Shown: positions 31,603 through 40,026 of the stretch, in pieces
How positions within the stretch are numbered: the first letter of the stretch is position 1
Layout of the letters: each line of letters opens with the position of its first letter
The notes under the pieces: model-generated
Told to the model about the DNA's origin: nothing
Databases searched by the model: none
The model's input: only the letters and a program-made list of their open reading frames with translations
Position numbers and translations under genes: made by a program
Origin: Candidatus Eisenbergiella merdavium
GTDB lineage: Bacteria > Bacillota > Clostridia > Lachnospirales > Lachnospiraceae
NCBI GenBank assembly: GCA_019119595.1
Contig: DWWS01000054.1
Coordinates: 1-64,000, forward strand
Reading direction: 5' to 3'
DNA: 64,000 bases

Positions 31603-32430
31603 ATGAAGCATCTGCTGCGTCTTTCCGATTTGGGAGAGAAGGGAATCTATGAGGTGTTCCGCCTGGCGGACGAGCTTGGCGAGGGAAAGCACAGGGATGC
31701 GCTGTGCGGGAAAACGGCAGTCCTGTTCTTCCCCTCCGCCAGCCTGCGCACACGGGTGACCTTTGAAAAGGGTATCGCCTCCCTGGGCGGCCATCCCATC
31801 CTGTTTCCACCGGAAACGCTGGAGAAAAAGGAGGAGCTGAAGGACGTGGCCCGCTACCTGGGAAACTGGGCCGATCTGATCGTCGTAAGACACCGGGATA
31901 TCCGGCTTCTGGAAGAGCTGGCCGCGCATTCTCCCTGCCCGGTGATCAACGCGATGACCGATGAAAACCATCCCTGTGAGATCCTTTCCGACCTGTATGC
32001 CCTTTCCCGCATCAGGAAGGATTTCCGCAGCGACCATTATCTTTTCTGCGGAGAGGCGGGGAACATCGGCCGCACCTGGAAGGAGGCCGCTGAGATCCTG
32101 AACCTTTCCTTTGTTCAGAGCTGTCCGCCGGGCTTTGAGCTGGACGGGGTAAAGGTATGCTATGACCCGGATGAAGCGGCGGCGGACGCGGATATCGTCT
32201 GTACGGACGCCTGGCCGCCGGAGCGCCGGGAAGCCTTCCGCCCCTGGCAGATCACATCTGCCCGCATGGAACATGCACGCCCCGGCGCCCTTCTCAATCC
32301 CTGCCCTCCCTTCACCCGGGGAGAGGAGGTGTCGGAGGACGCGGTCGCATCCCCGTATTTTGCCGGCTATTCCTTCAAAAGCTGCCTGCTTGAGGTGCAG
32401 CAGGCGGTCCTGCTTTACTGCATGGGTTGA
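31603..32430 (+). CDS. Atypical aspartate/ornithine carbamoyltransferase-family protein
   Basis: This 275-residue protein has both halves of a transcarbamoylase. The carbamoyl-phosphate loop reads SASLRTRVTFE (standard S-x-R-T-R) and the second motif is NHPCEILSDLYAL (standard HP-x-Q). Where ornithine enzymes have HCLP, this has NPCPPFTRGEEV. It is shorter than usual (about 300-330). The changed second-substrate motifs suggest a different amine acceptor, or none. Only 3 bp separate it from jetC and AAGGAG lies in the jetC end, so it is the fourth gene of that operon, the position where jetD might be expected. No arginine or pyrimidine genes are adjacent. Confidence 0.8.
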   Translation: MKHLLRLSDLGEKGIYEVFRLADELGEGKHRDALCGKTAVLFFPSASLRTRVTFEKGIASLGGHPILFPPETLEKKEELKDVARYLGNWADLIVVRHRDIRLLEELAAHSPCPVINAMTDENHPCEILSDLYALSRIRKDFRSDHYLFCGEAGNIGRTWKEAAEILNLSFVQSCPPGFELDGVKVCYDPDEAAADADIVCTDAWPPERREAFRPWQITSARMEHARPGALLNPCPPFTRGEEVSEDAVASPYFAGYSFKSCLLEVQQAVLLYCMG

Positions 32431-32534
32431 CCTGCGCCGTGCTTTGGGGTAGGATAGAGGAAATGGGAGAACGCAGGCTTGTTTAAGGGATTGGGATATT
32501 CCTGACAGGCATATAGAAACAAGAGGAATCACAA

Positions 32535-33584
32535 ATGAACCAGAACAGGAAAAAATTGGCGGCCGTTCTGGCCGCGCTCGCCCTCGTGCTTCTTTCCGGC
32601 TGCGGATCGGGAAAAACGGACAATGTGGATCAGGGCATGGCCCTGGTGGAGCAGCTGGAATATGAGGAAGCGCTGAAATCCTTTGACGCGGCGGTGATCA
32701 ACGGAGAGGATATGCAGCTTGCCTACCGGGGAATGGGGCTCGCCTATATGGGGCTTTCCCGGTACGAGGAGGCGGTGAGCAGCCTGCAGCGCGCGCTTTC
32801 CTACAGCGACGAAAAGCCGGATCAGATCGACTATGACATCAATTATTATCTTGCAACGGCGTATTACAAGCAGGGGAACCTGGACGCTGCAAAAAGCGTA
32901 TACGAAGCGGTCGTAGCGCTTCGCCCGAAGGAAAAAACCGCCTGGTATCTGAAGGGAGTGGTCGGGCTTGCCCAGGGAGACGCGCAGGCGGCCTCCGCGG
33001 ATTTTGACATGGCTGTGTCCATCGATCCCCAGGATTATGATCTTCGCATCGATATTTTCTGCAGCTGTGCGGAGAACGGGCAGCAGGAGCTGGGGCAGGG
33101 CTATCTGCAGGCCGTGCTGGACGACGAGGACAGCAGGCTGAGCGACTACAACAGAGGCCGGATGAATTATTACCTGGGCAACTATGATACCGCCAGAAAC
33201 GCGCTGGAAAACGCCATGGATACGGACAGCTCCTCCGAGGTGGTGAGCCTTCTCGGCCAGACCTATGAACAGCTTGGAGACTACAATTATGCGGCCAGCG
33301 TTTACAATAACTATCTGAGCCAGACGCCGGACGCCCAGATCTATAACCAGCTCGGTCTGTGCGATCTGCGCATCGGGGAATATGAGGCGGCTCTCGCCGC
33401 CTTCCAGTCCGCGATCGCCATGGAAGGAAACCAGATGATGCAGACGCTGAAGTTCAATGAGATCGTCGCCTATGAATATCTGGGACAATTTGACCAGGCC
33501 AGGCTGAGCATGGAGAAATACCTGGCCGCCTATCCGGACGACGCAAAGGCGCAGAGAGAGTACGAATTTTTACAGACGAGATAA
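32535..33584 (+). CDS. TPR-repeat lipoprotein
   Basis: This 349-residue protein has a lipoprotein signal (basic start, hydrophobic core, lipobox LLSGC at about 22-26), so it is probably anchored outside the membrane. The mature part has about seven to eight tetratricopeptide-like helical pairs (for example AYRGMGLAYMGLSRYEEAVSSLQRAL and YNQLGLCDLRIGEYEAALAAFQSAI), which mediate protein contacts. The partner is unknown. AGAGGAATCAC precedes the ATG. It stands alone between the jet operon and a terminator. Confidence 0.85.
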   Translation: MNQNRKKLAAVLAALALVLLSGCGSGKTDNVDQGMALVEQLEYEEALKSFDAAVINGEDMQLAYRGMGLAYMGLSRYEEAVSSLQRALSYSDEKPDQIDYDINYYLATAYYKQGNLDAAKSVYEAVVALRPKEKTAWYLKGVVGLAQGDAQAASADFDMAVSIDPQDYDLRIDIFCSCAENGQQELGQGYLQAVLDDEDSRLSDYNRGRMNYYLGNYDTARNALENAMDTDSSSEVVSLLGQTYEQLGDYNYAASVYNNYLSQTPDAQIYNQLGLCDLRIGEYEAALAAFQSAIAMEGNQMMQTLKFNEIVAYEYLGQFDQARLSMEKYLAAYPDDAKAQREYEFLQTR

Positions 33585-33639
33585 AGCCGCAGACCGAGCA
33601 CACAGACCGGAATAAAACAGAACCGGAATAGAATAGAAC

Positions 33640-33689
33640 CGGAAGCCGGAAGGCGCCAAAATCAGGTGCGCTCCGGCTTCCGTTTTTTT
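33640..33689 (+). terminator. Terminator of the TPR lipoprotein gene
   Basis: CGGAAGCCGGA (33640-33650) pairs with TCCGGCTTCCG (33672-33682), followed by seven T. Confidence 0.85.
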
Positions 33690-34513
33690 CATTTGAGTGT
33701 GTAAGCTTCCACAAAGGTGGGAAGATAGTCCGCAGTAACAAAACCATCGGGAGAAATGTTCTTATCTGCAAAGCTTGTGAAATCCACAGTTACCCAGGCA
33801 CCGTTGACAAAGCATTGATTCCAGCTGTGTCCGCCTCCCGAACGGTATCCGCCAACCATGCGTGTCGGAATTCCTTCCGCGTTCAAAAGAATGTAGGCGG
33901 CCGCCGAATAATGGACGCAGATTCCGCAGCCGGCCGCCAGGGAATCCAGGTAGTTGGCGTAATAATACTCCTGATCGTATTTCAGACCGCTTCTGACACG
34001 GGAACAGGTGTCTCTGATAATGGTATAAGCGTCTCCCTCCGTTGAAAGGCCGAATTTGTCGATCGTTGCGGTGATGCAGGCGGCTCTGGTGCCGGGAACG
34101 GCGCTCTTTATATATGTTTGTTTATCCCCCTGAAACCAACAGCCGGATGAGGTGTTTCCGCTGTACAGGTCGTAGGAATTGTAGTAATAATTTACGAAGG
34201 CCTCCCTGTCCGCGCTGGATTGAAGGGTGACCGTCTGACCTGATTCAAAAGCGGGACAGAGGGCGCGGTAGCGTTTCTGGTCTTCCGTTTCGGCCAGCGC
34301 CGCGACCTGATCCACGTAAACGGTATAGTCGATGATCCCGGTTTCCGGGGAAAGGGCTTCCGGAGCCGCCTCACCGGCTGCAAAAGGGGCTGCCTCTGCG
34401 GCATATACCGTCAATGGCTCAGCCGGACACGGCGGGTAGAGGCTTCCTCCCAAAAGACCTGAGGCAATGAAAGCGGAAGCTCCGGTGATTAAACATGCTT
34501 TTTTGATTTTCAT
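33689..34513 (-). CDS. Secreted transglutaminase-like protein
   Basis: This 274-residue protein has a signal peptide (KKACLITGASAFIASGLLGG). A middle region of unknown role is followed by a transglutaminase/protease-like core. The catalytic triad is visible as Cys in GCGICVHYS (near residue 200), His in GGGHSWNQ and Asp in VTVDFTS. Bacterial members are usually proteases, cross-linkers or peptide-binding proteins at the surface. The start at 34513 has GGAGGGTATC upstream; the in-frame ATG five codons earlier does not. It converges with the TPR gene. Confidence 0.82.
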   Translation of the reverse strand: MKIKKACLITGASAFIASGLLGGSLYPPCPAEPLTVYAAEAAPFAAGEAAPEALSPETGIIDYTVYVDQVAALAETEDQKRYRALCPAFESGQTVTLQSSADREAFVNYYYNSYDLYSGNTSSGCWFQGDKQTYIKSAVPGTRAACITATIDKFGLSTEGDAYTIIRDTCSRVRSGLKYDQEYYYANYLDSLAAGCGICVHYSAAAYILLNAEGIPTRMVGGYRSGGGHSWNQCFVNGAWVTVDFTSFADKNISPDGFVTADYLPTFVEAYTLK

Positions 34514-34686
34514 GATACCCTCCTTCATAGATGATAAACTGCAGCTTCGACGATCTGATCCTGTTTCAATTATAACCTTTCAAACGGGCGGATGCAAATT
34601 AGTTTTGGAGGAAGAGATACGAATCTCAGCAATCCCGAACCCGGCCTTCCAACGGGACTTGCGGCCTCAAAATACGGTTTATGGCA

Positions 34687-34732
34687 ACACAACATTTGCT
34701 GCGCCATTCAATGCGCGGGCACAATATCTTGT
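34687..34732 (+). promoter_or_regulatory. Tandem NrdR boxes upstream of nrdD
   Basis: CACAACATTTGCT (from 34688) and CACAATATCTTGT (from 34720) both resemble the NrdR box (ACACWATATNTTGT-like). They are 32 bp apart, three helical turns, which is the spacing known for NrdR sites. They lie just upstream of the nrdD promoter, where NrdR binding would repress it when dATP is high. Confidence 0.6.
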
Positions 34733-34740
34733 ATCCGGCG

Positions 34741-34769
34741 TTGACTTGGAGGGGGAAAGATGCTACAAT
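34741..34769 (+). promoter_or_regulatory. Promoter of nrdD
   Basis: TTGACT at 34741-34746, a 17-bp spacer and TACAAT at 34764-34769. Transcription would start near 34776, leaving a leader of about 110 bases. Confidence 0.75.
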
Positions 34770-34775
34770 GGGTTC

Positions 34776-34887
34776 ATCGCTCGTTTTAAGGATGAACGTC
34801 CATCCGGAAGGATGGGCTTTTCTTGACCGTCCGGATGTCCGGGCGGCAGAAGCGGCAAAATAAGAAAAAGCACAAGGGGGAAAGCTC
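34776..34887 (+). promoter_or_regulatory. nrdD leader with alternative hairpins
   Basis: CCATCC (34800-34805) pairs with GGATGG (34810-34815), followed by GCTTTTCTT, like a weak terminator. The same first arm, CATCCGG (34801-34807), can instead pair with CCGGATG (34831-34837). Mutually exclusive stems of this kind are typical of attenuators. No known riboswitch class was recognised. Confidence 0.35.
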
Positions 34888-37296
34888 ATGTTCCAGGTCA
34901 TCAAGAGAAATGGAGATAAGGCGGATTTCACGCTTACCAAGATTTCAGATGCGGTCAGAAAGGCGTTTGACGCCACGGACACGCAGTATAACAACGATAT
35001 CATCGATCTGCTGTCGCTGCGCGTGACGGCGGATTTTCAGGATAAGATGGATGAAGGCTCCGTACACGTGGAGGACATCCAGGACAGCGTGGAAAAGGTC
35101 CTTGAGCAGGCGGGCTATACGGAGGTGGCGAAGGCCTATATCCTGTACCGCAAGCAGCGGGAGAAAATGAGGAACCTGAAGTCCACGATACTGGACTACA
35201 AAGAGGTGGTCAACGGATACGTGAAGGTGGAAGACTGGCGTGTGAAGGAAAACTCCACGGTCACCTATTCGGTGGGCGGACTGATCCTGAGCAATTCCGG
35301 CGCGGTAACGGCCAATTACTGGCTGACGGAGGTTTATGATGAGGAGATCGCCCAGGCGCACAGGAACGCGGATATTCACATCCACGACCTGTCCATGCTG
35401 ACCGGCTACTGTGCGGGCTGGTCCTTAAAGCAGCTCATCCAGGAGGGGCTTGGCGGCATTTCCGGAAAGATCACCTCCGCTCCCGCGAAGCACCTTTCCG
35501 TGCTCTGCAATCAGATGGTGAATTTCCTCGGGATCATGCAGAACGAATGGGCGGGCGCTCAGGCGTTCTCCTCCTTCGATACTTATCTTGCCCCCTTTGT
35601 AAAGGCGGACGGGCTGACCTATCCGGAGGTGAAGAAGTGCATCGAATCCTTCATCTACGGCGTGAACACCCCCAGCCGCTGGGGCACGCAGGCGCCCTTT
35701 TCCAACATCACGCTGGACTGGACCGTGCCGGACGACTTGGCTGAGCTTCCTGCCATCGTGGGCGGAAAGGAAATGGATTTCTGCTATAAGGACTGCAAAA
35801 AGGAAATGGACATGGTCAACAAGGCGTTCATCGAGATCATGATCGAGGGCGACGCCAACGGAAGAGGCTTCCAGTATCCGATTCCGACCTATTCCATCAC
35901 CCGTGATTTTGACTGGTCCGATACGGAAAACAACCGCCTGCTGTTTGAAATGACGGCAAAATACGGCACCCCCTATTTCAGCAACTACATCAACTCGGAT
36001 ATGAAGCCCAGCGACGTGCGCTCCATGTGCTGCCGCCTGCGCTTGGACTTAAGAGAGCTGAGAAAGAAAACCGGCGGCTACTTCGGCTCCGGCGAGAGTA
36101 CCGGAAGCGTGGGCGTCGTGACCATCAATATGCCGCGGATTGCCTATCTGTCCGCAGATGAGAAGGATTTCTACAGACGCCTCGACCACATGATGGATAT
36201 CGCGGCCCGTTCCTTAAAGATCAAGAGGGACGTGATCACCAGATTGCTGAACGAGGGCCTGTATCCTTATACAAAGCGTTATCTGGGCAGCTTTGACAAC
36301 CATTTTTCCACTATCGGACTGATCGGAATGAACGAGGTCGGCCTGAACGCAAACTGGCTGAGAGCCGATATGTCCAGTGAAAAGACCCGGAAATTTACGA
36401 TAGACGTGCTCAACCACATGAGAGAGCGCCTGTCCGATTACCAGGAGCAGTACGGCGACCTTTACAACCTGGAGGCAACTCCGGCGGAAAGCACCACCTA
36501 CCGCCTGGCGAAGCACGACAGAAAACGGTGGCCCGGAATTAAGACCGCGGGCAAGGAGGGAGATACCCCTTATTACACCAATTCCTCCCATCTGCCGGTG
36601 GATTATACTGTGGATATTTTTGACGCGCTGGATATTCAGGACGAGCTTCAGACCCTGTACACCTCCGGTACCGTGTTCCACGCGTTCCTCGGCGAGAAGC
36701 TTCCCGACTGGAAGGCGGCCGCCAGCCTGGTGCGCACCATTGCGGAGAACTATAAGCTGCCTTACTATACCATGTCTCCCACCTATTCCATCTGCCCGGA
36801 GCACGGCTACCTGACCGGAGAGCAGAAGGTGTGCCCGAAGTGCGGGAAGGTCACGGAGGTTTGGAGCCGCATCACCGGCTACTACAGGCCCGTGCAGAAC
36901 TGGAACGACGGAAAGACTCAGGAATTCCAGAACCGGACGGAATACGATGTTTCCAGATCCGTGCTGAAGCATAAGGGCCCTCGCGTGGTGGACATTTCCG
37001 GATTTGAGAAAAAAGAGCCCGCCGCGCAGGCACAGGGCGCCGTCCAGGTAAAGTACCTGTTCACCACGAAAACCTGCCCCAACTGCCGCCTGGCAAAGGA
37101 ATACCTGAAGGACGTTGATTACATCCCTGTGGACGCTCAGGAGAACGCGCAGCTCGCGCAGAGATTCGGCGTGATGCAGGCCCCCACCCTGGTGGTGGCG
37201 GACGGCGATTCCTTCACCCGCTACGCCAACGCATCCAACATCCGCAGGTACGCCCAGGAATTTGCGGGCGAAACGCCGGAGGCGGTGAACGCGTAG
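34888..37296 (+). CDS. nrdD: Anaerobic ribonucleoside-triphosphate reductase with C-terminal redoxin domain
   Basis: This 802-residue class III ribonucleotide reductase makes dNTPs without oxygen. An ATP-cone (1-90, VIKRNGDKADFTLTKISDAVRKAF) is followed by the catalytic barrel. The zinc site has Cys636, Cys649 and Cys652 (CPKC), and the glycyl radical site is Gly664 in SRITGYYRP. After the usual end, a 90-residue redoxin-like domain (about 715-800) carries CPNC at 730-733 and the cis-Pro motif APTLVV. It resembles NrdH/glutaredoxin and probably supplies electrons within the same chain. The activase gene nrdG is not adjacent, which is unusual. GGGGGAAAGC precedes the ATG. Tandem NrdR boxes upstream suggest NrdR control. 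Confidence 0.93.
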   Translation: MFQVIKRNGDKADFTLTKISDAVRKAFDATDTQYNNDIIDLLSLRVTADFQDKMDEGSVHVEDIQDSVEKVLEQAGYTEVAKAYILYRKQREKMRNLKSTILDYKEVVNGYVKVEDWRVKENSTVTYSVGGLILSNSGAVTANYWLTEVYDEEIAQAHRNADIHIHDLSMLTGYCAGWSLKQLIQEGLGGISGKITSAPAKHLSVLCNQMVNFLGIMQNEWAGAQAFSSFDTYLAPFVKADGLTYPEVKKCIESFIYGVNTPSRWGTQAPFSNITLDWTVPDDLAELPAIVGGKEMDFCYKDCKKEMDMVNKAFIEIMIEGDANGRGFQYPIPTYSITRDFDWSDTENNRLLFEMTAKYGTPYFSNYINSDMKPSDVRSMCCRLRLDLRELRKKTGGYFGSGESTGSVGVVTINMPRIAYLSADEKDFYRRLDHMMDIAARSLKIKRDVITRLLNEGLYPYTKRYLGSFDNHFSTIGLIGMNEVGLNANWLRADMSSEKTRKFTIDVLNHMRERLSDYQEQYGDLYNLEATPAESTTYRLAKHDRKRWPGIKTAGKEGDTPYYTNSSHLPVDYTVDIFDALDIQDELQTLYTSGTVFHAFLGEKLPDWKAAASLVRTIAENYKLPYYTMSPTYSICPEHGYLTGEQKVCPKCGKVTEVWSRITGYYRPVQNWNDGKTQEFQNRTEYDVSRSVLKHKGPRVVDISGFEKKEPAAQAQGAVQVKYLFTTKTCPNCRLAKEYLKDVDYIPVDAQENAQLAQRFGVMQAPTLVVADGDSFTRYANASNIRRYAQEFAGETPEAVNA

Positions 37297-37331
37297 GCTG
37301 TCCGGCGGGAGAAAAGGAAGGAACCCATAAA

Positions 37332-38483
37332 ATGAAGCTGTACATGCCGACAAAGGTGTATCAGGAAAAAAATTGTGTGGAAAACCACAGCAGGGAGCTG
37401 GCGGCGCTGGGGACAAGGGCGCTGATCGTGACGGGCAGACATTCCTCCCGGATCAACGGTTCCCTGGATGATGTGAAGAACGCGCTGGAGCGGGAGAAGA
37501 TCCCCTGTACGGTTTTTGACGAGGTGGAGGAGAATCCTTCCGTGGAAACGGTGAAAAAGGCCGTTTCCCTGGGAATCTCCTTTGGAGCGGATTTTGTGAT
37601 CGGAGTGGGCGGAGGCTCCCCGATGGACGCGGCGAAGGCGGTGGCGCTTCTGATGGCCAATCCGGGGCGGGATACGGATTTCCTTTATCAGAAGCCGTCC
37701 GCGGGAAGCGGCGTGCGTCCGGCGGCTCCGGTGGCGGAGGTGCCTACCACGGCGGGAACGGGTTCGGAGGTCACGCCCTATGCCATCCTGACAAGGAGCG
37801 TGCTCCCGGAAATCGTGCTCACCACCGCGCCCGGTGCGGATAAGAGCCATACCTTTCCCCATCTGGAAAGACGGACCAAGCAGAGCATCAGCCATCACAT
37901 TTTTCCGGCACTGGCGCTGGTGGACATTTCCTACCTGCAGACCGCTTCCAGAAACGGCTGCGTTTATACGGCGGTGGATACGCTGGCCCATCTGATCGAG
38001 AGCCACCTGAACGCGAATACCACCGATTACAGCCGGTTTTACAGTGAGATGGGCCTGCGCATCTGGGCGAAGGTGAAGGACAGGCTTCTGCGCTATGAGA
38101 TCGGGGAGGAGGAGAGGCGGCTTCTGATGAACGCCTGCACGCTGGGCGGCATGGCCATCGCGCACACCGGAACCAGCCTTCCCCACGGGCTGAGCTATCC
38201 CGTGACCTGTGAAATGGGCCTTCCGCACGGAAGGGCGGTGGGTATCTTCCTGCCGGGCTTCCTGCGCGGCTATGGAGACAGGGAGGAGGCCATGCGCCTG
38301 CTTTCCCTTCTGGAATTCGGAAGCGAGCAGAGCTTTTCGGAATATATCCGTTCCCTTCTCGGCGAGGTATCCGTTCCCGACGAGCTGTGGGAGCGGGATG
38401 TGAACGAGCTGCTGGAAAATCCCCGCAAACTGAAAAATTATCCCTTCCAGCTCGACCACGACAGGCTTTGGGCGATGCGGTAA
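37332..38483 (+). CDS. Iron-containing alcohol dehydrogenase
   Basis: This 383-residue protein is in the Fe-dependent (type III) alcohol dehydrogenase family. It has the NAD-binding GVGGGSPMDAAKA, the PTTAGTGSEVTPYA segment, and metal ligands in the DTLAHLIESH and HGLSYPV regions. The substrate alcohol or aldehyde is not indicated. AAGGAACCC precedes the ATG, 35 bp after nrdD, so read-through from nrdD is likely. Confidence 0.88.
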   Translation: MKLYMPTKVYQEKNCVENHSRELAALGTRALIVTGRHSSRINGSLDDVKNALEREKIPCTVFDEVEENPSVETVKKAVSLGISFGADFVIGVGGGSPMDAAKAVALLMANPGRDTDFLYQKPSAGSGVRPAAPVAEVPTTAGTGSEVTPYAILTRSVLPEIVLTTAPGADKSHTFPHLERRTKQSISHHIFPALALVDISYLQTASRNGCVYTAVDTLAHLIESHLNANTTDYSRFYSEMGLRIWAKVKDRLLRYEIGEEERRLLMNACTLGGMAIAHTGTSLPHGLSYPVTCEMGLPHGRAVGIFLPGFLRGYGDREEAMRLLSLLEFGSEQSFSEYIRSLLGEVSVPDELWERDVNELLENPRKLKNYPFQLDHDRLWAMR

Positions 38484-38487
38484 AACA

Positions 38488-38516
38488 GGATCCGGCTTCC
38501 TACAGAAGCCGGATCC
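38488..38516 (-). terminator. Convergent hairpin, terminator of the GH28 gene
   Basis: GGATCCGGCTTC (38488-38499) pairs with GAAGCCGGATCC (38505-38516). On the minus strand it is followed by TGTTTTA. It overlaps the last codons of the GH28 gene and may also slow transcription from the opposite side. Confidence 0.6.
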
Positions 38517-39945
38517 CTTCCGTATAAGGCCCGATCTGAATGTTGGCCTCCTCCAGGGTTTCCGCCCGCCTCCCGTCCCGGTACAGGCCGCGGATGGTCA
38601 CGTCTTTTACGCAGAATTCAGGGCTGTAGCCGGCGATCATGGAGGGCTCCTCGCCGGAGCCGGTCAGAACGTGAATGTTTTCCAGAGTCACATCCTCGAT
38701 CCGTTTTCCCGGAGCCGGATTGTAGTCCGGGTTGCATTTTACCTGAATATCCAGCAGCTTTCCGTGCTCAAAGGGCTCGATGCGGATGTTGCGGTAAGAC
38801 ACATGGCGGACGGTGTTTTTATCCCCGGCATTGATGGTCATTGCGCCAAGATAGCCGGGCTGGAATTCATGGTGCTCCAGGATATCCACATCCTCATAGA
38901 GGATATTTTCGATGAGATCGCCGGGGCCGTCATGATCGCCGTGTGTGCCGATCATCAGAGGATGGGCCACGTCCGCCCAGAGGCAGGTTTTTCTTACGGT
39001 GATGTCCCTGCTGTTACCCCGGTTATCCCAGCGGCTGGCATAGACGGCGATGCAGTCATCGGAGGTGCGGAGGAAGCAGTCCTCGATCAGCACCCGGCGG
39101 CAGCTCATCAGATCCAGCCCGTCACTCCAGCCCTCGCAGCTGAACGAGCATATGCCGCGCAGGACGATATCCTCACAGTCTCCCGCGTATACGGTATAAT
39201 GGGGCGGATTGAGAAACATGAGATTTTCCGCCGTGATGTTTCTGCTGTGGCTTAAGCGCAGGCCGTTTGTCCCGCTGAAGCGTTCAAAATGGGACTGGAG
39301 GATCATGCCCCGTCCCCGGATGCGGATGTTTTCCGCGTGCTCGCAGATCAGACCGCCCTTGAGGATGGCGCCGCCCTCCAGATAAACGTCGGTGTGGGAG
39401 GGCAGATGCCAGAGAAATTCCCCGATGTGATACATGCCAGGCTCGATGTACAGGATCCGGCCCTCCGGCATCCGGGCGAGCTTTTCGTTGATCTCGTCCG
39501 AAAGGAAGCAGTCCCGTTCCAGGTTTCCCTTTACCACAAGCACATTTTCGCCGTCCTTTTCAGGGGGCGCATCCATGGGGCGGGCAAAAAGGTGCAGGTT
39601 ATGGAAGCGTTCTTTGTTGATCTCCACCGCCATGTTCGCGGGGCGGTCCAGAAAGAAGGTGACTCGCTTCGGTTCGATGTCCGGCGTGATTCCAAGAGAC
39701 AGCGGGCGCACCAGCGCCTGATAGACCGTGTAAAAGCGGGGAAAGGTGATCTCCACCTCCACTCTGCCGCTGAAATCGAAACAGGCCATGGAGGCCTCCC
39801 GCACGTCATGCATATCCACCTTTACCCGGAAAGTCGGCACATCTGTCCATTCTCCGCCCTCCGGCCTGACCCGGAGCAGATAGTCATGCTGCAGCGGCGC
39901 GCCCGCCGGAACGGGATAGACCCGGAGCTGATTCTCGTGATTCAT
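38500..39945 (-). CDS. Glycoside hydrolase family 28 (polygalacturonase-like)
   Basis: This 481-residue protein has an N-terminal beta domain (1-160) and a right-handed beta-helix with GH28-type motifs: SDGLDLMSC, TSDDCIAV and MIGTHGDHDG, corresponding to the Asn-Thr-Asp, Asp-Asp and His-Gly motifs of pectinases. There is no signal peptide, so it acts in the cytoplasm on imported oligosaccharides, probably unsaturated or plain galacturonan or rhamnogalacturonan fragments. The motifs are divergent, so a different uronic-acid linkage is possible. AAAGGAATTC precedes the ATG. It ends the minus-strand sugar operon. Confidence 0.82.
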   Translation of the reverse strand: MNHENQLRVYPVPAGAPLQHDYLLRVRPEGGEWTDVPTFRVKVDMHDVREASMACFDFSGRVEVEITFPRFYTVYQALVRPLSLGITPDIEPKRVTFFLDRPANMAVEINKERFHNLHLFARPMDAPPEKDGENVLVVKGNLERDCFLSDEINEKLARMPEGRILYIEPGMYHIGEFLWHLPSHTDVYLEGGAILKGGLICEHAENIRIRGRGMILQSHFERFSGTNGLRLSHSRNITAENLMFLNPPHYTVYAGDCEDIVLRGICSFSCEGWSDGLDLMSCRRVLIEDCFLRTSDDCIAVYASRWDNRGNSRDITVRKTCLWADVAHPLMIGTHGDHDGPGDLIENILYEDVDILEHHEFQPGYLGAMTINAGDKNTVRHVSYRNIRIEPFEHGKLLDIQVKCNPDYNPAPGKRIEDVTLENIHVLTGSGEEPSMIAGYSPEFCVKDVTIRGLYRDGRRAETLEEANIQIGPYTEGIRLL

Positions 39946-40026
39946 ATTTCTCAGAATTCCTTTCGTTTTTAAAGAAAAAATGTTTTTTGCCTAAAATAAT
40001 AAAGAATGCGGCGTTTGGCGACAACC

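Noticed and set aside
31603-32430. JetD at the end of the Jet operon
   Set aside because: The motifs SLRTR and HPCEILSDL belong to transcarbamoylases; no TOPRIM or winged-helix nuclease motif is present.
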